From JAXDMU01 sp963762435 (lineage in GTDB: Bacteria > Pseudomonadota > Alphaproteobacteria > ATCC43930 > CGMCC-115725): a stretch of 64,000 nt of DNA. The position numbers and the translations under genes are program-made. The stretch spans positions 372,001-436,000 of the forward strand of contig CAVXLN010000015.1 of the NCBI GenBank assembly GCA_963762435.1, written 5' to 3'. Under the pieces are notes generated by a model. The model worked only from the letters and a program-made list of their open reading frames with translations. It made no database searches and was not told the DNA's origin. Positions within the stretch are counted from its first letter, which is position 1. Each line of letters begins with the position of its first letter. This document shows positions 1 to 6,987 of this stretch, one piece after another.

Positions 1-586
1 CGATAGCAGTGATGCCGATTTCCATGAGCCTCATGAGGTGAAATACGCAGGCCGTGGATCGTCCAAGCGCCAGACATTTCGCAGCCTCATCTAGCTCAAA
101 AGAAGCGCTTTTGAACCTGTCCTCAAAAGTTTGGCCGAACAGCGGCTTTTTCGGCTCGTAGTAAGACTTATCAGTCCGACTTAATGATATAAATCTTATC
201 AGGCTGAGCTCTCGAAGCAGAGTTAACTCTATATTTTCAAGACCAGACAAGACATGCTCCCACTTCACGTCCGTCTTTTCCATGTGGTCGGCCAGATCTT
301 TAGCTGATAGCAGGGTAACCTCAGCTTCGAGCAGATCAAGGTGTGCAATCAAATTCCGAATTCTCGGAACCAAGAACTCTCTGTCCCTTTGCTCTATCCC
401 TTCGTCGCGCTTGAATGTGGGATCGTCATCAGTCCAGTCCGCCCTAATCCAAGCGGACATTTCTTTGATGCCGCTGGCAGCTTGGAAAAACGCATCAGCG
501 CGAAAATTCAGCATGTCCCACAGGCTCCAAAGCCGGCGGGTTTCCAATAGTGAAGGATCTTCCCGCGCCGGGGTTGAGATCAGCAT
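1..586 (-). CDS. Hypothetical helical protein, cut by the window edge
   Basis: The reverse strand reads open from an ATG at 586 to the window edge, giving 195 residues with no stop, so the C-terminus is missing. It is preceded by a purine-rich stretch (agttgag). The product is largely helical and charged and ends here in a segment reading AAKCLALGRSTACVFHLMR. That pattern is familiar from uncharacterised proteins of proteobacterial accessory regions, some of which look HEPN-like; I cannot assign a function. The gene lies outside the large element and is transcribed away from it. Confidence 0.7.
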   Translation of the reverse strand, partial: MLISTPAREDPSLLETRRLWSLWDMLNFRADAFFQAASGIKEMSAWIRADWTDDDPTFKRDEGIEQRDREFLVPRIRNLIAHLDLLEAEVTLLSAKDLADHMEKTDVKWEHVLSGLENIELTLLRELSLIRFISLSRTDKSYYEPKKPLFGQTFEDRFKSASFELDEAAKCLALGRSTACVFHLMRLMEIGITAI

Positions 587-991
587 ATCTCAACTCTTAG
601 CGCATGGGTATGGGAAGTGAAACATCGCCCGTTACGTTGATCGGGAACAAGAGGGGAACATATTTGGGGCGGGCGATCAAGATGGGTGGATGGGGTGTGG
701 ATAACTTCGGTCGGCGAATTGGCGCGCCATGCGGGACGTGGGCTTGCTTATTGTATGAGTGTCGTTTTCACTCATTTTCTTTGTCCCTTCGTCACCAATT
801 CCCGGTTGTAGAGGTCATTTCGTCGCCCGACGACATAGTCAAGCTGGCTTGCAACCTATTTATACATATGCTACCCGCTCCAAATAGCGGAAATCAAAAA
901 GCTTTCAGATAATTTGCCATCTACTCTGTGCCCCAATAAGATAATCGCCTCGAATAGAAGCGATCGATTTGCCGCTACCGCAGGATAGGGT
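587..991. other. Intergenic region, 405 bases, no gene supported
   Basis: Short open frames occur on both strands here (for example 604-912) but none has a convincing start, codon pattern or recognisable product. The AT-rich stretch just before 992 probably holds the promoter of the interrupted pentapeptide-type gene. I see nothing else. Confidence 0.5.
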
Positions 992-1437
992 ATGTATAAA
1001 TTTATTATTTTGGCAATCGTCTCAACGATCGTGCTTGACCCGGCCACGCAGGCCGCGACGTTGAATTCGAGAAGCGCAAGCGACAGCCGCTTGGGTGCTC
1101 GAACAAATAAAGCTCGATGAAATTGCAGATCTAAATAAACGATGCGGGACGAGCGCATTAAGTGCCGAATCAATTCAGAAAGAAAATTGCAGAACTATCC
1201 ATTCTATATTTCTGGAGAAACTACTCACAGATCCAAGGTTGCAAGGAAATCCCATTCGACACCGAGTACGGATAAGGGGTGCTTATATAGCCGGCCCCGT
1301 AGATATATCTGACAGCGATATCGAGCCGGAAGTCTGGATTGATGGAAGTAAGATAGATGGGGAAGTTAGGCTCGACGGCACGCACTTTCATCGACTTATT
1401 TCAATACAACAGACCATTGTTAATGGGGATTTTTCGC
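992..1437 (+). pseudogene. 5' half of pentapeptide/beta-helix membrane protein gene, cut by the large element
   Basis: ATG 992 follows AGGATAGGGT and encodes a clear signal peptide (MYKFIILAIVSTIVLDPATQA). A +1 frameshift near 1063-1066 moves the reading to the frame that continues REAQATAAWVLEQIKLDEIADLNKRCG. The protein then enters short beta-helix-like repeats (GEVRLDG, IVNGDF). It stops being homologous at about 1437, six bases before the inverted repeat at 1444. The remainder of the same protein is found about 39 kb away at 40877-42589; joining the halves gives a sensible repeat (VNGDF then FAPRLRSDSDV). The family is a poorly characterised secreted or membrane-anchored repeat protein. 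The gene is AT-richer than the core genes, so it may itself be acquired. Confidence 0.75.
1422..1437 (+). repeat. Left imperfect direct repeat flanking the large element
   Basis: AATGGGGATTTTTCGC here resembles 40875-40893, which differs by small insertions (AATGGCGGGATTTTTTCGC). The two lie just outside the inverted repeats and could be a decayed target duplication or a crossover site. The inner spacing is unequal (6 and 2 bases), so this is suggestive rather than clean. Confidence 0.45.
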
Positions 1438-1443
1438 AATTAA

Positions 1444-1458
1444 GGCGCAAAGTAACCA
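1444..1458 (+). repeat. Left terminal inverted repeat of the large element
   Basis: GGCGCAAAGTAACCA matches the complement of 40858-40872 with one mismatch. Just inside, AACCAGTTA (about 1455-1462) pairs with TAACTGGTT at 1496-1504, a subterminal inverted repeat that could be a second transposase-binding site. Confidence 0.65.
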
Positions 1459-1518
1459 GTTAGCCGCCCCAATATCGGGTAGAATGTCTATCTGAATAAC
1501 TGGTTGCGAGCATGTATT

Positions 1519-1986
1519 ATGGCCGACAGCCATTTGGTGAGCGGCCTGAGGAATTTGCGGGCCGAGAAGCTCGGCAAGCTTCAGCAGTTGAAGAAGGAAA
1601 TCGACCGGCTCGTCTCGGAGGCTACCGAGGTCGAGGGGATGATTGAGCATGTCGATGCCGTCCTGAAGGACGTGGCGCCAGACACCGATCTCGAAGCCAT
1701 CAAGCCCGTGCGCGCCCGCCAGCCGGAAGCCCGCGGCGGCGTTCCTCGGCTTCACTCAGACGGCAGGCTGCCGGTGACCCAACAGGTGCTCAGAGTTCTG
1801 CGCGAGGAAAGCATCCCGATGACCGCCGACGAGGTCATTGCCTGCGTTGCCCGCCATCATCGGGACAAGGACGAAAGAAAGCTTGCCAACAATGTCCGCG
1901 TTTTCCTGTCCTTGAAGACCAGGGAAGGCCTGCTCGTCGCCAACGACACCGCCGACGGCCGGAAGCGTTACGCGATCAATCGGTGA
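1519..1986 (+). CDS. Coiled-coil plus winged-helix accessory protein of the large element
   Basis: Start ATG 1519 is preferred over an in-frame TTG at 1504 because the product then begins MADSHLVSG; no strong ribosome site is visible. The 155-residue product has an N-terminal coiled coil (about residues 5-50, LRAEKLGKLQQLKKEIDRL) and a C-terminal winged-helix-like part (TQQVLRVLREESIPMTADEV to the end). It starts 75 bases from the element's left end. The nested element has an analogous gene (5893-6324), also within about 70 bases of its end and convergent with its transposase. The last 16 codons recur at 6939-6987 beside the second transposase. It is probably an accessory DNA-binding protein of the transposon; the function is inferred. 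Confidence 0.7.
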   Translation: MADSHLVSGLRNLRAEKLGKLQQLKKEIDRLVSEATEVEGMIEHVDAVLKDVAPDTDLEAIKPVRARQPEARGGVPRLHSDGRLPVTQQVLRVLREESIPMTADEVIACVARHHRDKDERKLANNVRVFLSLKTREGLLVANDTADGRKRYAINR

Positions 1987-1990
1987 TTCC
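1942..1990 (+). repeat. 49-bp repeat, copy 1 (3' end of winged-helix gene)
   Basis: Matches 6939-6987 with four differences and no gaps. It covers the last codons and stop of the winged-helix gene. The two copies bracket the block holding the PemK-like gene and the nested element. Confidence 0.8.
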
Positions 1991-2255
1991 GCTATCGCCG
2001 GTTCTGTCCGGTTTTCTCGTGCGCTGAGCGCCCCTTAAATTCAGACAGCGAACCGACAAGGGAGGAGGATCTCCTTGTCGTTGATTTAACCGCGGAGGCC
2101 CAGACGTGAGCGCCGTTCGATGATGATATCCCAAGGGATTTTTGAATCCGAGCTGGGTATCAGGCTTTGCCATAGTTATCAGTCCTTAACTGATTGACGA
2201 TACTCGTCATGATAGAACGGCATCCCTCAGTTATCCCAATTTTGCGATCCTTCGA
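1991..2255. promoter_or_regulatory. Upstream region of the PemK-like gene, with two short palindromes
   Basis: No gene is supported in these 265 bases. Two small inverted repeats lie close together upstream of the PemK-like start: ATCAG-TCCTTAA-CTGAT (about 2179-2195) and GACGA-tac-TCGTC (about 2197-2210). They could be an operator for an autoregulated toxin-antitoxin style unit, but no antitoxin gene is apparent upstream. Confidence 0.3.
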
Positions 2256-2533
2256 ATGCTACGCGGACAACTTCCCAACTGGAACCCCGACCGGCTCTCC
2301 ATCGAGCAGGCTCCTGCGCCTCGCGACGTCTATTGGATAGGTGTCTTTGGCGACGCATTAGAGCCGGAGTTTACCGGATATCATCCAGGGATCATTATCC
2401 GGGGTGCGAAAGATCTTAAGCTCCCCACACAAACGGTTTCCTTTGTACCCGTTACAACCGAGCCTCCAAGAGTGACCGAGGAAACTGGACGGATTGCGCC
2501 ATATATTTTCCGACTCTCAAAGAACCCGAATCC
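2256..2533 (+). pseudogene. 5' part of PemK/MazF-like gene, interrupted by nested IS1595-type element
   Basis: The ATG at 2256 opens a frame giving RDVYWIGVFGD, HPGIIIRGAKD and VSFVPVTTEPP, the beta-barrel pattern of the PemK/MazF-like growth-inhibitor fold (a Pro/Gly loop near the N-terminus). The coding sense ends at codon NPNP where the nested element begins (2534). It resumes in the same frame at 6403 after one copy of the 8-bp duplication (CCGAATCC here, CCAAATCC at 6395-6402). Intact, the family members are ribosome-independent or ribosome-associated mRNA endonucleases or related domains; activity here is lost by disruption. Confidence 0.75.
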
Positions 2534-2555
2534 GGTATTATGTAGCAACCGCCAC
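2534..2555 (+). repeat. Left inverted repeat of nested element
   Basis: 21 of 22 bases match the complement of 6371-6392. Key outer bases GGTATTATGTAGCAA. Confidence 0.8.
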
Positions 2556-2643
2556 AAGCGGTTGCCGCACCTCGTCGTCACCTATTCCGGAGGATGGATA
2601 AGGTAGGAGGCGCGCCATGCGGGCGCGCGCGGCGTGGGCTGCT

Positions 2644-3744
2644 TTAGTATGTTTGGTTCCAATCTGGATCGTCGATCGCCACGAAGCGCTCGAGATCGGG
2701 ATCCCAGTAGTGCCCGAAAATCATCGTTCTCACAACGCTCAGGCTATCTGTGTAGGTAACCCACCCGATGAGGTGCAGCCTCTTTTTGGTTGGCTTCGTG
2801 TTGAGAAAGACGAGGCCGCTAAGGTCGCCACCGAAAACATGATACCGGTCTGTCGCACCAACCTCGAACGTACGTTCCGGAATTATGTTGTTTGGCCCGA
2901 GATTAATAATATCTGGCAAGTCTATATATTCGACCATCATGAGACCAATACAGCTACCTGTAACCGTCGCCGCGCTACCTCCAGAATTTATGACCCGGAA
3001 ATCAACACACATCGGTTGTTCGGTTGGCGGCTTTTCGTGGACGAAATCACGAATTCTTATCCAGAAGATACTAAGCTTGGGTCGGTTTTGAGCAAAGAAT
3101 TGATGTCTCGCTACGCCATGCTGCTTTGTTGTGAGATCCAGTTGGCGTGCGATCAATTCAATTTGTTGATCAGCTCTGAAGGAGGCACTGCGCATGTGCC
3201 GGGCTTGCTCGGAAGCCGCATATGCGGAGTCTCGGGCAGCGTAGGCGCTCATGGAGGCCGAACTGGCGAACTGTGCCATGGCATTGGCGGCCCGTGTGGC
3301 TTGTGCGATGGACCTCTCAACGTCTTCGGCCTGACCTTGGGCGATCGAATCCATCTTCTCGACGGTTTCCTTCAGGCGGCCGGCCTGAATCCAAAAAACG
3401 ACGCCTTGGCCGATGCCGACCGCGACGAGGAACGCCGTAAGCCTGACCATCCACCAGTCGCTCGCTTTATCGCCGTCCTTCTCCTTTGGCCCGGTGGCTT
3501 CTGGATTGCCATAAAGGGAAGCGGCTGTATCGGTAGCGGCCAGCGCCGTTTGGGGTGGACGTTGACGGCAGCGGGGGCCATTTCCGTGAGCCTGAGCATC
3601 GCCCTGCTGTGGTGCATCCCCTACGCCAGCACATGGGGATGGTGGGTGTGAATTCGGAGCAGCAATGATCCCGAGGAAAATGACATAGGACAGCCCAGCG
3701 CAGAATAGGCCGGTCGTCCAATATGCTTTCCGTTCGTTGTCCAT
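2644..3744 (-). CDS. Two-TM membrane protein with coiled coil and C-terminal beta domain
   Basis: 366 residues, starting MDNERKAYW. Hydrophobic segments at about residues 13-30 (LSYVIFLGIIAA) and 100-120 (LTAFLVAVGIGQGVVFWI) flank a Pro/Ala-rich stretch. They are followed by an alanine-rich coiled coil (about 125-215, with repeated ARDSAYAASEQA-like heptads). The C-terminus (about 220-366) looks beta-rich, with LSIFWIRIRDF and WVTYTDSLS. This plan, anchor plus coiled coil plus C-terminal beta domain, is common among uncharacterised cargo genes. It lies next to the left end of the nested element and is transcribed in the same direction as the DUF6471 gene. The opposite strand is also open (2617-3651) but lacks these features. 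No function can be assigned. Confidence 0.65.
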   Translation of the reverse strand: MDNERKAYWTTGLFCAGLSYVIFLGIIAAPNSHPPSPCAGVGDAPQQGDAQAHGNGPRCRQRPPQTALAATDTAASLYGNPEATGPKEKDGDKASDWWMVRLTAFLVAVGIGQGVVFWIQAGRLKETVEKMDSIAQGQAEDVERSIAQATRAANAMAQFASSASMSAYAARDSAYAASEQARHMRSASFRADQQIELIARQLDLTTKQHGVARHQFFAQNRPKLSIFWIRIRDFVHEKPPTEQPMCVDFRVINSGGSAATVTGSCIGLMMVEYIDLPDIINLGPNNIIPERTFEVGATDRYHVFGGDLSGLVFLNTKPTKKRLHLIGWVTYTDSLSVVRTMIFGHYWDPDLERFVAIDDPDWNQTY

Positions 3745-3789
3745 AGGGCAAAGAGTGCCGCAACTCCGGCGCGGAGTGGAGTTTAAATC

Positions 3790-4026
3790 TTAAGCCTCTG
3801 GTTCTCTCAACCTCAAAGCATGCACGCCGATCGCTTCCAGGCACTGAGCGAGAAACACTGCTGTGAACCGCCCGCGGCTGATCTTGTTCGCAATTGCCGC
3901 TGGCGTTTCCTCGACACCGATTTCCGCCAGCTTGGCGGACAGCGTCTCATAGGTCTGGTGCTTCCGCTTCAGCTCCGCTTTCAGGATGCCCTTTAGGTGG
4001 TCTTCCCATTCCGCTTCCGTGCGCAT
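3790..4026 (-). CDS. DUF6471 small protein
   Basis: 78 residues starting MRTEAEWEDH at 4026, chosen over an upstream in-frame ATG (4059) because GAGAGG sits at the right distance and the domain begins there. The sequence (EWEDHLKGILKAELKRK, then LAEIGVEETPAAIANKI, SRGRFTAVFLAQCLEAIG) matches my recall of the DUF6471 family, a small helical, possibly HTH-like domain. It is divergent from the transposase, sharing a promoter region that holds a palindrome. A role as a repressor of the transposase is plausible but inferred. Confidence 0.7.
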   Translation of the reverse strand: MRTEAEWEDHLKGILKAELKRKHQTYETLSAKLAEIGVEETPAAIANKISRGRFTAVFLAQCLEAIGVHALRLREPEA

Positions 4027-4064
4027 GAAAACCTCTCGGATGTGATAATCGTATATCATATTCG

Positions 4065-4135
4065 ATAATTTCGTATTGACAAGGGTGCCACAGAATTACT
4101 ACATTCGATAACACATTATCGGATGTGACAAGTTC
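4065..4135. promoter_or_regulatory. Divergent promoter/operator of nested transposase
   Basis: TTGACA (4076-4081) and TACATT (4100-4105), spaced 18, suggest a promoter for the transposase. The palindrome CGATAACACATTATCG (4106-4121) lies just downstream, and a second TTCGATAA is near 4060-4068. This arrangement suits repression by a small DNA-binding protein, perhaps the divergent DUF6471 product. Confidence 0.5.
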
Positions 4136-5116
4136 ATGGCTCAACACTTTCTCCTCTCAGCAAAAGCAAGGACGCTCTCGTTAGCGTCGGTGCTGCGCAT
4201 GAGCGAGAAGGATGCCGAGACCATGTTCGCCGCTATCCGGTGGGCCGATAACGGCGGCAAGCCGGTTTGTCCGCATTGTGGTTCCGTCACCGTCTATGAG
4301 TGCCGCCGCCCGAACGGCGCGCTCCGGTTCCGGTGCAAGGGCTGCCGGGGCGATTTCAGCCTGACCAGCGGCACGCTCTTCGCCTTCCACAAGCTGCCGC
4401 TGCGGACCTACCTGGCCGCCATCGTGATCTTCTGCAACGAGGTCAAGGGCAAGTCGGCCCTGGCGCTCTCACGAGATCTCGACGTGCAGTACAAGACGGC
4501 TTTCGTTCTGGCGCACAAGCTGCGCGAAGCCATGGCGTCCGAGATCAAGGGCGCCCGGATCGGCGGCGAAGGCAAGGTGGCCGAGGTCGATGGCGGCTAT
4601 TTCGGCGGCTATGTGAAGCCGGCGAACTACAAGGAGAATCGTCGCGATCGGCGCCTGGCCAAGAACCAGAACGGCAAGCGACAGGTCGTTGTCATCGTCC
4701 GTGAGCGTGGCGGTCGGACCATCCCGGCAGTCTTCAAGACCGAGGCCGCGTCCGTCGCGTTCATCAAGTCCCGCATCGATGCCGGTACGATCGTCAACGC
4801 GGATGAGGCCGGCTCATGGAACGAGCTGCACGCTCGCTTCGATGTCCGGCGCATCAACCATGAGCAAGCCTATAGTGATGCCGAAGCCTGCACCAACTGG
4901 GCCGAGGAATTCTTCTCGCGGATGCGCCGGGCCGAGATCGGGCATCACCATCACATCGCAGGCACCTATCTCGTTCGGTACGCCCAAGAGGCCGCGTTCC
5001 GCGAGGATCGGCGCCGGCAGTCCAATGGGGAGCATTTCGACCGCGTCGTGACGCTGGTCACGAAGAGCGGACCGAGCGTCGATTTCTGCGGCTACTGGCA
5101 GCGGGCTCAGGGATAG
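4136..5116 (+). CDS. IS1595-family transposase (ISXO2-like) of nested element
   Basis: 326 residues. An N-terminal zinc ribbon (CPHC near residue 45 and CKGC near 68) precedes an ISXO2-type DDE domain: AEVDGGYFGGYV (first Asp, about 150), NADEAGSW (second Asp, about 222), and EEFFSRMRRAEIGHHHH followed by YAQEAAFREDRR. Length and order fit full-length IS1595 transposases. It cuts and rejoins the terminal inverted repeats and makes 8-bp duplications, as seen at the flanks. The 3' end overlaps the convergent gene at 5107 by 10 bases. It appears intact. Confidence 0.9.
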   Translation: MAQHFLLSAKARTLSLASVLRMSEKDAETMFAAIRWADNGGKPVCPHCGSVTVYECRRPNGALRFRCKGCRGDFSLTSGTLFAFHKLPLRTYLAAIVIFCNEVKGKSALALSRDLDVQYKTAFVLAHKLREAMASEIKGARIGGEGKVAEVDGGYFGGYVKPANYKENRRDRRLAKNQNGKRQVVVIVRERGGRTIPAVFKTEAASVAFIKSRIDAGTIVNADEAGSWNELHARFDVRRINHEQAYSDAEACTNWAEEFFSRMRRAEIGHHHHIAGTYLVRYAQEAAFREDRRRQSNGEHFDRVVTLVTKSGPSVDFCGYWQRAQG

Positions 5117-5331
5117 GGAGCGATCATGGCGACGCGCGCGTTAATCGCGATTGCGTCGTTGATATCGTCGACCCAAAGAAACTTTGGCCCATTCTTATCA
5201 ATGATAAAATCATCCCCTGAATGGATGTGCGTATAAACAAAAAACTCTTCGTCTTCACGCACCAAAAGATATCCGATGAATTCCAGCTTATCATCGGGAA
5301 CGTTGTCTATGGAGACGTACCACTTAGTCAT
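5107..5331 (-). CDS. Hypothetical short protein of nested element
   Basis: 74 residues from ATG 5331 (MTKWYVSIDNVPD); an upstream ATG at 5352 overlaps the preceding gene and is less likely. The product is acidic with alternating beta-type residues (FIGYLLVREDEEFFVYTHIH). The start touches the stop of the upstream gene (5333), so the two are probably translationally coupled. The 3' end overlaps the transposase stop. No family recognised. Confidence 0.5.
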   Translation of the reverse strand: MTKWYVSIDNVPDDKLEFIGYLLVREDEEFFVYTHIHSGDDFIIDKNGPKFLWVDDINDAIAINARVAMIAPYP

Positions 5332-5332
5332 G

Positions 5333-5596
5333 CTAGGCCAAGCATAGCTCACTAGAATCTATTTCCCGACTTTTGAAAACTCGTTTCAGCACCGTTTGAG
5401 AAGGAGTTTTTCCAACCTGGTTTTCCGGAATTAGGTGCCCAGTGGATTGATGATAAAAATTCAATGCGCGACGAGCCTTGTCCTCGACCTCGGCCTCGGT
5501 CGCGCCGATAAAACAAAAATAGGGAGAGGATGAAGAACACGCGATATGTTTCCCGTCATCCGTCGTCCCGAAATGAATCGTCTGATTCTGAGCCAC
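5333..5596 (-). CDS. Small HicB-like or unknown protein of nested element
   Basis: GTG 5596 is chosen because GGAGG lies five bases upstream; an in-frame GTG at 5602 abuts the ribosome site. The 87-residue product (IHFGTTDDGKHIACSSSSPYF, ATEAEVEDKARRALNFYH) has a beta-strand-then-helix pattern like the partial RNase H fold of HicB antitoxins, though similarity by eye is weak. It is first gene of a two-gene unit with 5107-5331. No HicA-type toxin is apparent. Confidence 0.5.
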   Translation of the reverse strand: MAQNQTIHFGTTDDGKHIACSSSSPYFCFIGATEAEVEDKARRALNFYHQSTGHLIPENQVGKTPSQTVLKRVFKSREIDSSELCLA

Positions 5597-5892
5597 AATC
5601 ACCTCCGCTATCAGCCGTGCCCCAGAGGGCTTCGACTACACCCTACATACCCTGCAAACGTCTGCGATCGCCGTTTGTCGGCGCCCCTTATTCCGTTCGC
5701 AACCGTATATGGGGATTAACCACACCGGTTGTCGTGACGCATATGCAGAGCTGCTTCCCCGTGTCCTTTTATGATCACCCTGATGTACGACGGGTAAAGA
5801 TCAATCAGAACGATTTCATTCTACATCTTTCGTCGTAAATGCTGCAACGCAATGCGCAAAAAGGTCTCAGGGAGCGTCGTGGAGCGTCAGAG

Positions 5893-6324
5893 CTACGCCA
5901 ATCGCCACAGCTTGGCATCCTTCCCCGGCTCGCCCACGACCAATTTCCCATCCTGCCGAGACAGCATATTGCGGACCTTGGTCACCATCGCCTTGCGCTG
6001 GGCTGGTGTCGGCATGGTCATGCCGCATTTCGCCATGAGCCTGACAGCGATCTCTGCTGAGGTGAGCGGCGTCCTCGATACGCGCAGCATGTCCAGGATG
6101 GTGCGGGCCGCTTGACCGTATGGCATGGGCGTCAATCGAAGCCGGCGTATCTTGGGCTTCTCCTTGCCCGGCAGTGCGTTCGGATCGAACACAGCTATGG
6201 CACCCTCAAGGTGCTCGATCGCCTCGCGCAACTCGACGATGCGGCGTTCGCAGGCGATCAGCTCGGCCGCCAGCTCGGCCCGCTTCGCGATCAGCGACGC
6301 TGCCATATGAGAGGATTCAATCAT
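5893..6324 (-). CDS. Coiled-coil plus winged-helix accessory protein of nested element
   Basis: 143 residues. The N-terminal coiled coil is about residues 8-45 (LIAKRAELAAELIACERRIVEL). A winged-helix-like C-terminus follows (AARTILDMLRVSRTPLTSAEIA, then KAMVTKVRNMLSRQDGKLVVG). The gene starts about 70 bases from the element's right end and points toward the transposase, mirroring 1519-1986 in the large element. An alternative start is ATG 6306. The repeated arrangement is why I regard it as a transposon accessory protein rather than random cargo. Confidence 0.65.
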   Translation of the reverse strand: MIESSHMAASLIAKRAELAAELIACERRIVELREAIEHLEGAIAVFDPNALPGKEKPKIRRLRLTPMPYGQAARTILDMLRVSRTPLTSAEIAVRLMAKCGMTMPTPAQRKAMVTKVRNMLSRQDGKLVVGEPGKDAKLWRLA

Positions 6325-6370
6325 CCACCAGATATGGTAGGATCAGCCCAACCGGTCCAGCCGCCTTGTG

Positions 6371-6392
6371 GTGGCGCTTGCTACATAATACC
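6371..6392 (-). repeat. Right inverted repeat of nested element
   Basis: Complement of 2534-2555 with one mismatch. The base pair outside it (6393-6394, gc) may belong to the element. Confidence 0.8.
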
Positions 6393-6402
6393 GCCCAAAT
6401 CC

Positions 6403-6739
6403 ACGTAGCACGGAACCTTGCTGGGCTATATGTAATCATATAATTACCGTTCGCCTCACTCGGCTGGAGCGCTATTACACCGACGCGGGATTGGCCGTCG
6501 TAAAAGTGTCGAAGGAAGATTTTTCAGGAGTAATGCAAGCTATCCGGCGCGGCTTCAGAGCCATAGAAAACCATATCAAGGAGTTGGTCGAGACAGATAG
6601 GCAGACCTACAGAGAGGCCCTTGATGCAGCGCACGAAGCACGCATGAAAGGTATGGAGGCGGAGATAGCCGAGCGCGCAAAAAAGGAGGCAATGGAGATT
6701 TTGGACGAGCTAACACGTCCCACGAGAGCGGCTGGATAG
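6403..6739 (+). pseudogene. 3' part of PemK/MazF-like gene
   Basis: The frame is open from 6398 through the stop at 6739 and reads RSTEPCWAICNHIITVRLTRLERYYTD (split here: CWAICNHIITV, LTRLERYY), typical of the middle of PemK/MazF-like proteins. It ends in a charged helical tail (IENHIKELVETDRQTYREALDAA). The frame matches the 5' part exactly once the duplicated 8 bases are removed. A TTG-initiated fragment at 6491 is open but is only the tail of this gene. Confidence 0.75.
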
Positions 6740-6820
6740 ATACCTTGACATCGAGCTCTGAGTGACCTACATAGCTCCCGTGGGTCCGCCCACTCGTCTC
6801 TTCGGAGACATCGATGTTTC

Positions 6821-6861
6821 GCGCCTTCGGGCGCTCGCGGGGCGAGCCAAAAGCTCGCCCC
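6821..6861 (+). terminator. Tandem hairpins after the PemK-like gene
   Basis: GCGCC-TTCG-GGCGC (about 6821-6834) is followed by a perfect 9-bp stem GGGGCGAGC / GCTCGCCCC with a 5-base loop (6839-6861). No T-run follows, so it may be a weak terminator or simply an mRNA-stabilising structure. Confidence 0.45.
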
Positions 6862-6938
6862 AAAAGATTCTATCTAAAACTTACGAATTCAAGTACGCAA
6901 CCCCTTTGCCCGATTGATTGGGAACGGCGGTAGCGACT

Positions 6939-6987
6939 AATGACACCGCCGACGGCCGGAAGCGTTACGCGATCAGCCGATGATTCC
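6939..6987 (+). repeat. 49-bp repeat, copy 2
   Basis: Nearly identical to 1942-1990 (45 of 49). It encodes only the tail of a winged-helix gene and overlaps the convergent transposase stop. It links this transposase to the winged-helix gene at the left end of the large element. Confidence 0.8.

Larger units (their letters stand above)
2534..6394. mobile_element. Nested 3.9-kb IS1595-type element with cargo
   Basis: Ends are GGTATTATGTAGCAA followed by CCGCCAC (2534-2555) and the complement with a single mismatch (6371-6392); two extra bases (gc) lie outside the right repeat. Flanks are CCGAATCC (2526-2533) and CCAAATCC (6395-6402), the 8-bp duplication expected of IS1595-family transposition, with one later change. 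It interrupts a PemK-like gene in frame. It carries an ISXO2-type transposase, a winged-helix gene near the right end, a DUF6471 gene, a membrane protein and two short overlapping genes. This is the best-supported mobile element in the window. Confidence 0.85.

Noticed and set aside
604..912. A 102-codon plus-strand frame
   Set aside because: No codon pattern or homologous look, and poor start context.
2617..3651. A 344-codon plus-strand frame over the membrane-protein gene
   Set aside because: The minus-strand product has membrane segments and a coiled coil; the plus-strand one has no coherent features.
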